A stretch of 43,009 bases of DNA, from contig CAJLLT010000017.1 in the NCBI GenBank assembly GCA_905207625.1, positions 1 through 43,009 on the forward strand, read 5' to 3'. Shown piece after piece: positions 23,477 to 30,659 of the stretch. A model generated the notes under the pieces. It did no database searches. It saw only the letters and a list, made by a program, of their open reading frames with translations, and was not told the origin of the DNA. Source of the DNA: an uncultured Eubacteriales bacterium. Its GTDB lineage: Bacteria > Bacillota > Clostridia > Oscillospirales > UBA644. Each line of letters opens with the position of its first letter. Position 1 is the stretch's first letter. The translations under genes and the position numbers were made by a program.

Positions 23477-24061
23477 TTATTTATACATTGAGAGTATTTT
23501 TTCCGCTATCGCACGGCGGGTCACGCATCTGTCCATCGCCTGTTTTTCTATATAGCGATGCGCCTGCTGCTCCGTCATTTTCATCTGCTCTATCAGTATC
23601 CATTTTGCCCGGTTCACAAGCCTTATTTCCTCCATTTTCTCTTCAATGGAAGCGGTCTTGCGCTCCATGCGCCTGAGTCTTTCCCGTGTACCGCAAAGCA
23701 ACAGCAGCGACTGGGTCACGGTCTGCGCGGAGGCGGGTCTCGAAACAACGAGAACCCCGTAGGGTGAAACTTTGGCATTGATATCCGGATAATGCTCCGC
23801 CCGGACAAGAAGCAACACCCCGGTGGCGCTGTTTTCACACACGTCAAGGGCGAACTCCGTACCGAAATCATCGGGCAGAGGGGTATTGATTATTACTATA
23901 TCAAAACTTTTTTCCAGAAGAAGTCTCCGGGCATGAGACACGTCTGACGCAGTTGCCACAGGACCGTACCTGTCCTCCGGAAGAAGTGCGGAAAGAGCCC
24001 TGTCGAATTTTTCCGATGAAGAGACCACCAGTACACTGTAGCGGGGCTGCATCATGTCCAT
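23477..24061 (-). CDS. ANTAR-domain RNA-binding antiterminator with degenerate receiver
   Basis: 194 residues from the ATG at 24061, which has AAGGAG 8 bases upstream; a GTG at 24070 is less well placed. The N-terminal receiver-like domain lacks both key sites: the acidic pair is replaced by Ser (VLVVSSSEK) and the phospho-acceptor by Asn (DIVIINTPLPD). It cannot be a normal phospho-switch. A coiled coil (RERLRRMERKTASIEEKMEE) leads to a C-terminal ANTAR three-helix domain (AKWILIEQMKMTEQQAHRYI...TRRAIAEKIL). ANTAR proteins bind paired hexaloop RNA hairpins and prevent termination. Candidate targets are the leaders of this operon and of the type III glutamine synthetase. Confidence 0.9.
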   Translation of the reverse strand: MDMMQPRYSVLVVSSSEKFDRALSALLPEDRYGPVATASDVSHARRLLLEKSFDIVIINTPLPDDFGTEFALDVCENSATGVLLLVRAEHYPDINAKVSPYGVLVVSRPASAQTVTQSLLLLCGTRERLRRMERKTASIEEKMEEIRLVNRAKWILIEQMKMTEQQAHRYIEKQAMDRCVTRRAIAEKILSMYK

Positions 24062-24094
24062 CCGGTTCACTCCTTCCGTCAGTATAAACTGTCT

Positions 24095-25300
24095 TTATCT
24101 GGTGTAGCTCCCGATTATTGCCGGGGGAACACTGTTCTTTATAAAATCACTGGAAAATGCCAGGGATTTTGCCGCCTCGAGAGTTTCGGGAAGCTTTTTA
24201 TACCCACCGCGGACATCCTCGGAAGCGGTATAGAGGTTCACGTCCGCCGCCGGGGGCAGTTTCATTCCCTTTCCGATTCCGTCCAGTCCGGCGTATATCA
24301 GAAGGGCGAACGCTATATACGGATTGCACAGCGGATCAGGCGACCTGAGTTCGGCACGTCTGTATTCTCCCTGAGCCGCAGGGATCCTTATAAGCTGGCT
24401 GCGGTTTTCCCCGGACCAGGAAATATACTGGGGAGCCTTGTCGGAACCGAACCGACGGTATGAATCCGGAACGGTATTTAAAAATACGGTCATTTCCGGA
24501 ATATGTTCAAGCACGCCCGCAATGACCCGGGGCATAACGTCCTGTCCGTTCTTTCTCGCGGAAAAATTGACATGCATGCCGTTTCCCGGCTTGTCCGCAA
24601 GCGGTTTCGGTGAAAAATCCGCGTACAGGCCGTTCCTCGCGGCAACGGTATTGACCACTGCCCGGAATGTCACGGCGTTATCCGCCGCGGATAAGGGATC
24701 GGAATACCTGAAATCTATCTCATTCTGTCCGGGACCTTCCTCATGATGGGAGCTTTCGGGAACTATTCCCATCTGTTCCAGGGTAAGACAAATCTCTCGT
24801 CTTACATTTTCCCCCTTGTCCTCCGGAGCTATATCCATGTATCCGGCGTTGTCATACGGTATTCCGGTGGGATCACCGTTCTGATCGAGTTTGAAAAGAT
24901 AGAACTCCATCTCCGAACCGAAAGCAAAGCTTATTCCTTCCTTTTCGGCATCTCCGACAGCCTTTGCAAGCAGAGACCGGGTATCGGCCTCAAATGGTCT
25001 TCCGTCCGGATACGTCACGGAACAGAACATCCTTACCACCCGGCCATGTTCCGGACGCCAGGGCAATACCGAGATCGTGGAAGGATCCGGATGAAGAAAA
25101 AGATCGGAATGGACTTCCCCTCCGAAGCCCGCAATGGCTGAAGCGTCTATGGCTATGCCGTATTCAAAAGCTCTGTCGATCTGATCCGGCATAACGGAGA
25201 CATTTTTCTGCCTGCCGTAAACGTCGCAGAACGCCATCCTTATGAATTTGACGTCCTCCTCTGCGATGTACTGCATGATTTCTTCCTTTGAATACTTCAT
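24095..25300 (-). CDS. glnA: Glutamine synthetase, type I-like (short)
   Basis: 401 residues, about 40 shorter than usual GSI. The beta-grasp domain (KFIRMAFCDVYGRQKNV) and the active-site motifs GSEMEFYLF, EEGPGQNEIDF, GNGMHVNFS, ENRSQLIRIP and RRAELRSPDPLCNPYIAF are all present, so catalysis is plausible. A tyrosine occurs in VNLYTAS, but no adenylyltransferase is nearby. It would ligate ammonia to glutamate, feeding the glutamate synthase encoded just upstream. A second, unrelated type III enzyme lies divergently at 30660. Confidence 0.92.
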   Translation of the reverse strand: MKYSKEEIMQYIAEEDVKFIRMAFCDVYGRQKNVSVMPDQIDRAFEYGIAIDASAIAGFGGEVHSDLFLHPDPSTISVLPWRPEHGRVVRMFCSVTYPDGRPFEADTRSLLAKAVGDAEKEGISFAFGSEMEFYLFKLDQNGDPTGIPYDNAGYMDIAPEDKGENVRREICLTLEQMGIVPESSHHEEGPGQNEIDFRYSDPLSAADNAVTFRAVVNTVAARNGLYADFSPKPLADKPGNGMHVNFSARKNGQDVMPRVIAGVLEHIPEMTVFLNTVPDSYRRFGSDKAPQYISWSGENRSQLIRIPAAQGEYRRAELRSPDPLCNPYIAFALLIYAGLDGIGKGMKLPPAADVNLYTASEDVRGGYKKLPETLEAAKSLAFSSDFIKNSVPPAIIGSYTR

Positions 25301-25316
25301 AGTCTTACCGCCTTTC

Positions 25317-26036
25317 TCAATTGGCTACATACATTTGTTTGTAAGGATTCCTGCTGTCCGGTGTCACAACGGTAAAAGCACCGGCAAGAATCTGTTCCGG
25401 GTCTTTTCCGAAATTACGGCACCACTCGCGGAGGTACGGTTCTATCTCCGCCATATCCTCATCCGTTGCCGGAACAGGGTTCACCCTGTCGGGGAAAACG
25501 ACATCGGAAACGTCTCCGCGGATAAACATTTTCCCTCCGTGCATTCCGGTACAGGGGAAGTTTCCCACTACAGGTTTCCCGTCGGTATGAAGGCCGAGAA
25601 CCACAATAAGTCCGCCCGCCTGATATTCTCCCAGGAAACTTCCGGCTCTGCCGCCGATCACAATTACGGGCTTCTTCTCCTTATATTCCTTCATGTGTAT
25701 GCCGGCGCGGTATCCGGCGTTTCCGCGGACGTAGATTCTGCCGCCGCGCATCGCATATCCTGCGGCATCGCCGATATTTCCGCCGACAACGATAAGCCCG
25801 TCATTCATTGTATCCCCAACCGCATCCTGGGCATTACCGTTTACAAATATCTCCGCACCGCTCAGGTACGCACCAAGGGCATTCCCGGGAATGCCGTTTA
25901 TACGCACGGATACATCCTTCATTCCCGCGGCGATGAACCTCTGACCGATGCACCCGTCTATTTCACAGCTTTCCCCGCACTCCCGGATAGCCCGGTTCAG
26001 GGAGGGAAAGTCAAGTTTTCTTGCATCAACAGACAT
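25317..26036 (-). CDS. Glutamate synthase GXGXG-domain subunit
   Basis: 239 residues from the ATG at 26036 with GGAGGTG upstream. It is a right-handed beta-helix of GXGXG repeats (GNALGAYLSGAEIFVNGNAQ, GGNIGDAAGYAMRGGRIYV, GGRAGSFLGEYQAGG), equivalent to the C-terminal domain of bacterial GltB. In the split archaeal-type enzyme it is a separate subunit that structures the FMN/ammonia tunnel region. It follows the FAD subunit by one base. Confidence 0.88.
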   Translation of the reverse strand: MSVDARKLDFPSLNRAIRECGESCEIDGCIGQRFIAAGMKDVSVRINGIPGNALGAYLSGAEIFVNGNAQDAVGDTMNDGLIVVGGNIGDAAGYAMRGGRIYVRGNAGYRAGIHMKEYKEKKPVIVIGGRAGSFLGEYQAGGLIVVLGLHTDGKPVVGNFPCTGMHGGKMFIRGDVSDVVFPDRVNPVPATDEDMAEIEPYLREWCRNFGKDPEQILAGAFTVVTPDSRNPYKQMYVAN

Positions 26037-26037
26037 A

Positions 26038-27294
26038 TTATACCACACCTCCAAGCTTTTGTCCACGGGTTTTTTCCGAAAAAACATATAAACCGGGAGA
26101 TTTTTTCAGTATCTCCGTATCCACGCTGTCAAGCGGCGTTCTTTTCCGGATAAGATCCGTGTATATTCCGGCCCTCTCAACCTGACCGATAAGAATGAAT
26201 CCTATCAGCCTGCCGTCCTTTATAAAAAGTTTCTTAAGACTGTCCTTACCCTTTTCCTCATAGACCTCTCCGCCCTCTCCGGAACCGGTGCGGCTTCCCG
26301 CAGTCATTAGATGAAGGCCGAAAAATCCGATGGAGTTCATCGGAATGGCGTTATCGAAGCAGTTGTCCCCTCCCGCCATGTTTACCCCGGCACACCTGCC
26401 CTGCATATAAGCGTTTGGCATAAGTGCCATGACCTTCACCTTTCCGTCGGACACGTCCACGCTCTCGGTGCAGTCCCCTGCGGCAAAGACTCCGTCAAGG
26501 GACGTTCTCATGCGGTCATCCACTGTTATTCCCCGTCCGCAGTTACCCCCGGCGTTCTTAACCAGAGCCATATCGGCACGAACCCCGACAGCTGTTACGA
26601 CCACATCAAACTCAACGGTCTTTCCGCTTTTCATATAGGCTTTGTTCCCGTCGAACCGGGACACGGCATCACCCAGGAGAAGTTTCAGCCCCTTCTGTTC
26701 AAGATATTCACTGACGACGGCAGACCCGTCTGTATCAAGAATACTTGAAAGAACTCTGTCCGCAAGATCGCATACTGTAATGCTGCCTACCCTGCCGTAC
26801 AGTCCCTCCGCGCATTTCAGCCCGATAAGTCCGGCACCGACAACAAGGACCCGGCTGCCGGGGGCTATATCCTTTTCAAGAGACAGCGCGTCGTCGAGGG
26901 TAAGAAAGGTATGTTTACACCTCACCGTATCCCAGCCCTCAGTGGGAGGAACAAAGGGATATGAGCCGGTGGCAATACAGATCTTATCGTAATCAATGAC
27001 CGTACCGTCGTCCAGCACGAGCTGTTTTTTCTCCGGGTCAAGGGTCTGACCCCTTTTTCCGTAGATCACCGTACATCCGTTTTCCCCGTAAAATCCGTCG
27101 GAGCGGTATTTTATCCGGTCAGAATCTGTTTTTCCCTGAAGATAATAGGAAATGAGCGGACGGCAGTACACCGGATGCTTTTCCCCGGAAACAACGGTAA
27201 TACTTCCGTTCTTATCCACACTCCGTATACCCTCGATACAGCCTGTGGCTGCGGTTCCGTTACCTACGATAACATACTTTTTCAAACCGCTCAC
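26038..27294 (-). CDS. NAD(P)/FAD oxidoreductase subunit of split glutamate synthase
   Basis: 418 residues. The first Rossmann motif is VGNGTAATGC (FAD), the second VVGAGLIGLKCAEG (NAD(P)H), and TSLDGVFAAGDCTE closes the FAD site. It resembles nitrite-reductase/NADH-rubredoxin-reductase-type pyridine nucleotide oxidoreductases. In this operon it most likely feeds electrons from NAD(P)H through the Fe-S protein to the FMN subunit. It overlaps the Fe-S gene by 4 bp (ATGA type). Confidence 0.85.
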   Translation of the reverse strand: MSGLKKYVIVGNGTAATGCIEGIRSVDKNGSITVVSGEKHPVYCRPLISYYLQGKTDSDRIKYRSDGFYGENGCTVIYGKRGQTLDPEKKQLVLDDGTVIDYDKICIATGSYPFVPPTEGWDTVRCKHTFLTLDDALSLEKDIAPGSRVLVVGAGLIGLKCAEGLYGRVGSITVCDLADRVLSSILDTDGSAVVSEYLEQKGLKLLLGDAVSRFDGNKAYMKSGKTVEFDVVVTAVGVRADMALVKNAGGNCGRGITVDDRMRTSLDGVFAAGDCTESVDVSDGKVKVMALMPNAYMQGRCAGVNMAGGDNCFDNAIPMNSIGFFGLHLMTAGSRTGSGEGGEVYEEKGKDSLKKLFIKDGRLIGFILIGQVERAGIYTDLIRKRTPLDSVDTEILKKSPGLYVFSEKTRGQKLGGVV

Positions 27295-27719
27295 CTCTCT
27301 TCATATACTATTGCCGCATTCGGACATCCCGCAACGCAGGCAGGTCCGGGCACATTGTTTTCAAGGCAGAGTTCGCACTTGTTTACCGCTCCGTCCGGAC
27401 TCTGTGTCACCGCACCGTAAGGACATACCAGAATACAGGTAAGACAGCCCACGCACCTGCTTTTATCCACGCATACAGCGCCGGATTCCAGATGCATTGC
27501 CCCGGAAATACAGCTTTTTACGCACAGAGGATCAGTGCAGTGCCGGCAGGACACGGCAAAGGTAACATTATCCTTTCCCTCGACGTGGATACGGGGATAT
27601 ATCTTTCTGTTTTTCAGGGCTTTTACCATGCTTTTCATACCCGAATTGGCAAAAGCGCAGTTGTATTCACACAGATGACAGCCCAGGCATCGGTTTTCCT
27701 TCACATATACCCTTTTCAT
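27291..27719 (-). CDS. HycB/CooF-type 4Fe-4S electron-transfer subunit
   Basis: 142 residues with four cysteine clusters: CLGCHLCEYNC, CRHCTDPLCVKSC, CVGCLTCILVCP and CELCLENNVPGPACVAGCP. This is the four-cluster ferredoxin pattern of electron-relay subunits. Four-base overlaps with both neighbours indicate coupled translation within the glutamate synthase complex. Confidence 0.88.
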   Translation of the reverse strand: MKRVYVKENRCLGCHLCEYNCAFANSGMKSMVKALKNRKIYPRIHVEGKDNVTFAVSCRHCTDPLCVKSCISGAMHLESGAVCVDKSRCVGCLTCILVCPYGAVTQSPDGAVNKCELCLENNVPGPACVAGCPNAAIVYEER

Positions 27720-29224
27720 TCTCCCGCGTGCGAGATACCGAGTATCTCAAGCTCCTTTTCCGTCATACTTACCCCACGGAGCATGAGTCTGTTACCCCTC
27801 AGTGCTTCGATGGAGTTTATACCCATACCGCCCATCATTTCCTTGATCTCATGGTTCCAGGCGGTCATAAGGTTCACAAGCCTTGCGGATCCGATATCCG
27901 GATTCAGTCTCTTCACAAGTTCCGGGCGCTGAGTCGCAATACCCCAGTTGCATTTGCCGCTCTGGCAGGTGCGGCAGAGATGACAGCCCATTGCGAGCAG
28001 TGCCGCAGTGGCGACATAGCAGGCATCGGCACCGAGAGCCACAGCCTTTACCACATCCGCCGCAGAACGGATGCTTCCACCCACAACAAGGGAAACATTG
28101 TTCCGGATCCCCTCATCGCGGAGTCTCTGATCCACCGCCGCAAGGGCAAGTTCTATCGGTATACCCACGTTGTCCCTGATTCTCGTGGGCGCGGCCCCCG
28201 TGCCTCCCCGGAATCCGTCTATGGCAATTATATCCGCGCCGCTGCGGGCAATACCGCTGGCGATAGCCGCGATATTATGCACCGCCGCGACCTTGACGAT
28301 CACGGGCTTACGGTACTGAGTCGCTTCTTTCAGAGAATAAACAAGCTGACGCAGATCTTCGATCGAGTATATATCATGGTGGGGAGCGGGAGAAATGGCA
28401 TCCGACCCCTCCGGAATCATACGGGTCCGGGAAACATCCCCGACAATCTTTGCTCCGGGAAGATGGCCGCCGATGCCGGGCTTTGCACCCTGTCCCATCT
28501 TGATCTCTATTGCCGCGCCGGCATTGAGATAATCCTCGTGAACGCCGAAACGTCCGGAAGCAACCTGCACGATCGTGTTTTCACCGTAGCAGTAAAAATC
28601 CTCATGAAGTCCGCCCTCGCCGGTGTTGTAGTAGATACCGAGCTGCTTCGAGGCACGGGCAAGGCTCTCATGGGCATTGTAGCTTATTGAACCGTAGCTC
28701 ATGGCGGAAAACATCACCGGCATGGAAAGCTCCAGCTGGGGAGTGAGAGCCGTATTTATTTTTCCGTCCGGGTCACGGGTGATCCGGGAAGGCTTTTTCC
28801 CCAGGAAGACCTTGGTCTCCATAGGCTCACGCAGCGGATCTATGGAGGGGTTTGTGACCTGTGAGGCGTTAATGAGAATCCTGTCCCAGTATACCGGAAG
28901 AGGCTTCGGATTGCCCATAGAAGAAAGCAGAACTCCGCCGCCGGAGGCCTGTTTGTATATCTCCTTTATGGTATCGCTTTGCCAGTTGGCATTTTCACGG
29001 AAGACGCAGTCGTTTTTAACTATTTTCAGTGCATGGGTCGGGCAGAGCGCGACACAGCGCTGACAGTCGACGCATTTGCTCTCATCACTGAGCATGACGT
29101 GACCTTCCTCGTCAAAGCTGTGAACCTCGTTGGAACACTGCCTTTCACACACACGGCAGCATATGCACCGATCGAAATCCCTCTTTATTTCGAATTCGGG
29201 AGTAATATCGAAAACAGACATCAA
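27716..29224 (-). CDS. gltB: Glutamate synthase FMN-binding catalytic subunit (archaeal type)
   Basis: 502 residues. Two N-terminal 4Fe-4S motifs (CICCRVCERQCSNEV and CVDCQRCVALCP) precede the FMN synthase barrel: MPVMFSAMSYGSIS, EIKMGQGAKPGIGGHLPG, DAISPAPHHDIYSIEDL, IDGFRGGTGAAP and the late Cys set MGCHLCRTCQSGKCNWGIAT, which ligates the 3Fe-4S cluster in GltB. It reduces 2-iminoglutarate formed from 2-oxoglutarate and glutamine-derived ammonia. It overlaps the GATase gene by 4 bp. Confidence 0.93.
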   Translation of the reverse strand: MMSVFDITPEFEIKRDFDRCICCRVCERQCSNEVHSFDEEGHVMLSDESKCVDCQRCVALCPTHALKIVKNDCVFRENANWQSDTIKEIYKQASGGGVLLSSMGNPKPLPVYWDRILINASQVTNPSIDPLREPMETKVFLGKKPSRITRDPDGKINTALTPQLELSMPVMFSAMSYGSISYNAHESLARASKQLGIYYNTGEGGLHEDFYCYGENTIVQVASGRFGVHEDYLNAGAAIEIKMGQGAKPGIGGHLPGAKIVGDVSRTRMIPEGSDAISPAPHHDIYSIEDLRQLVYSLKEATQYRKPVIVKVAAVHNIAAIASGIARSGADIIAIDGFRGGTGAAPTRIRDNVGIPIELALAAVDQRLRDEGIRNNVSLVVGGSIRSAADVVKAVALGADACYVATAALLAMGCHLCRTCQSGKCNWGIATQRPELVKRLNPDIGSARLVNLMTAWNHEIKEMMGGMGINSIEALRGNRLMLRGVSMTEKELEILGISHAGE

Positions 29225-30312
29225 TACGCACCTTCCTTTACTCTGACGATAACGGGTTCTCCTCCTGCGGGGGCGTAAACATCCTCCACATCCGGTTCCA
29301 TGACTCTTATGGCGGCTTCTTCGCTCGCTATATATACCTTATCGTCCTTCTCCGCAACTACCATCGAACGCAGTTTCAGCCTGTCATTGAGTGCCATAAG
29401 TCCCCCGTTGAAACCAAGGATGATGGAGAACGGGCCGGTGATGAGCAGTCCGGGGAATACGGTACGCAAATACGCGGCCTGTTTCGCCTTTTCCGGGGGC
29501 ATACGGTCGATAGTGCTCCAGAAGGGAGCGGCGATGACCTGAGCCGTTTCCTCAAGGGTAAGCCCCTGTTTTCTCAGCAGATAGTCGGCAATATACGTGA
29601 TAACCTCGGTATCGGTCTGAAGGGTGCATTTGTAGCCGTACATTTCAATAAAACGGCGGTTTGCATCGTAGGATGAGATCTCTCCGTTATGGACGATCGA
29701 CCAGTCGAGCAACGCAAAGGGATGCGCTCCTCCCCACCAGCCGGGGGTATTCGTGGGATAACGTCCGTGCGCCGTCCAGGAGTATGCCTGATACTCGTCC
29801 AGGCGGTAAAAACGTCCCACATCCTCGGGAAACCCCACGGCTTTGAAAGCGCCCATGTTCTTGCCGCAGGAAAAAACGTAAGCACCCTCAAGTTCCGTGT
29901 TTATATACATTGCCGTCCGGGCAACATATTCCTTTTCATCAAGCTGAAGACGGGAAAGCACTGAAGCCAGAGGCGCAAGGAAATATCTCTGTATTATGGG
30001 AACGTCCGTGATTTCGGGGATCTTCCGGATCGGTATCGGTTCGCTTTTGACTATCTCAAAACGGTCCTTGAGTATTGTTTCACATTCCTCACGGACATGT
30101 TTATCATTGAAAAATATATGGAAGGCGTAGAAATCCCTGTATTCCGGATATATACCGTAGCCGGCAAAGCCTCCGCCCAGGCCGTTGGAACGGTCGTGCA
30201 TCGGGACCATGCTCTCTATTATCTTTTCACCCGTCATTCTGTTTCCGTCCCTTGAAATAACTGCGGAAATCGCGCATCCCGACGGAATCCGGATCTGACC
30301 TTCGATCTTCAT
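29221..30312 (-). CDS. Glutamate synthase glutamine amidotransferase (class II) subunit
   Basis: 363 residues of the class II (Ntn) glutaminase fold: the N-terminal SGCAISAVISRDG strand, HGRYPTNTPGWWGGAHPF and HNGEISSYDANRR. The nucleophile Cys must become N-terminal, yet it is Cys13, so removal of a 12-residue propeptide is needed, as in GltB alpha subunits. It releases ammonia from glutamine for the FMN subunit. First gene of the 10-gene nitrogen operon, behind a leader with a hexaloop hairpin and terminator. Confidence 0.88.
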   Translation of the reverse strand: MKIEGQIRIPSGCAISAVISRDGNRMTGEKIIESMVPMHDRSNGLGGGFAGYGIYPEYRDFYAFHIFFNDKHVREECETILKDRFEIVKSEPIPIRKIPEITDVPIIQRYFLAPLASVLSRLQLDEKEYVARTAMYINTELEGAYVFSCGKNMGAFKAVGFPEDVGRFYRLDEYQAYSWTAHGRYPTNTPGWWGGAHPFALLDWSIVHNGEISSYDANRRFIEMYGYKCTLQTDTEVITYIADYLLRKQGLTLEETAQVIAAPFWSTIDRMPPEKAKQAAYLRTVFPGLLITGPFSIILGFNGGLMALNDRLKLRSMVVAEKDDKVYIASEEAAIRVMEPDVEDVYAPAGGEPVIVRVKEGAY

Positions 30313-30331
30313 AGTCTTTACCCTCTCTCTT

Positions 30332-30398
30332 AAACAAAAAAAGAAAGGCGCTCATTCAGACAAGGGAGAAATTTCCCTGAGTATGAATGAACGCCTTT
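30332..30398 (-). terminator. Leader attenuator of the glutamate synthase operon
   Basis: On the minus strand AAAGGCGTTCATTCA (30398-30384) pairs with TGAATGAGCGCCTTT (30358-30344), 15 pairs including one G-T. An inner AGGGA/TCCCT hairpin and a CTTTTTTTG tail complete it. It lies within the leader, upstream of the first gene, so it must be overcome for expression. Confidence 0.8.
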
Positions 30399-30404
30399 GC
30401 TCAT
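30387..30404 (-). promoter_or_regulatory. Hexaloop hairpin, candidate ANTAR target (glutamate synthase leader)
   Basis: ATGAGC-[AAAGGC]-GTTCAT: a 6-bp stem with a six-base loop having A at position 1 and G at position 4, the ANTAR rule. It overlaps the 5' half of the attenuator, so the two folds exclude each other. Confidence 0.65.
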
Positions 30405-30414
30405 TACGCCATAT

Positions 30415-30443
30415 AGGATACCACTCCGGGTGAAATTTGTCAA
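30415..30443 (-). promoter_or_regulatory. Promoter of the glutamate synthase/nitrogen operon
   Basis: TTGACA, 17-bp spacer, TATCCT on the minus strand. Start expected near 30408, only a few bases before the hexaloop hairpin. It is back to back with the glutamine synthetase promoter, 43 bp apart. Confidence 0.75.
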
Positions 30444-30485
30444 GGGGGTTTTTGTGAACAAAATGCAAAATGTCCGAAAGGGGGC

Positions 30486-30514
30486 TTGACAAATCGCCGA
30501 AAGTGGTATATAAT
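30486..30514 (+). promoter_or_regulatory. Promoter of the type III glutamine synthetase
   Basis: TTGACA (30486-30491), 17-bp spacer, TATAAT (30509-30514). Start near 30521, directly ahead of the first hexaloop hairpin; leader about 140 nt. Confidence 0.85.
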
Positions 30515-30523
30515 GCACCGTGT

Positions 30524-30541
30524 TAAGGCAAAGGCGTCTTG
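30524..30541 (+). promoter_or_regulatory. Hexaloop hairpin 1, candidate ANTAR target (glutamine synthetase leader)
   Basis: TAAGGC-[AAAGGC]-GTCTTG, 6 pairs counting G-T, loop identical to that in the divergent leader. Its loop and 3' arm are part of the first attenuator stem. Confidence 0.65.
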
Positions 30542-30572
30542 GAGTGTGAGCTCTTTGACGCTTTTTTCTTTT
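30531..30572 (+). terminator. Leader attenuator 1 of the glutamine synthetase gene
   Basis: AAGGCGTC (30531-30538) pairs with GACGCTTT (30557-30564), with an inner GGAG/CTCT hairpin, followed by TTTTTTCTTTT. It is exclusive with hexaloop hairpin 1. Confidence 0.75.
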
Positions 30573-30589
30573 ACGAAATTCAATAAAAC

Positions 30590-30644
30590 AAGCGAGGCAA
30601 TGGCGTCCCGGGAATATGGGCGTTTTGCCTCGCTTTCAATTTTT
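30590..30644 (+). promoter_or_regulatory. Second hexaloop/hairpin module next to the glutamine synthetase RBS
   Basis: A second copy of the element, GGC-[AATGGC]-GTC (30596-30607), again has A1 and G4 in the loop, with flanking pairs and one A-C mismatch. It overlaps a perfect 11-bp stem AAGCGAGGCAA/TTGCCTCGCTT (30590-30600 with 30625-30635). A broken T tract follows and then AAGGAGG at 30645. It may act as a second terminator or mask the ribosome site. Confidence 0.55.
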
Positions 30645-30659
30645 AAGGAGGATACAGAG

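Noticed and set aside
30486..30659. N-terminal extension of glutamine synthetase III from an upstream in-frame ATG
   Set aside because: This stretch overlaps the promoter, hexaloops and terminator and lacks a ribosome site; AAGGAGG supports the start at 30660.
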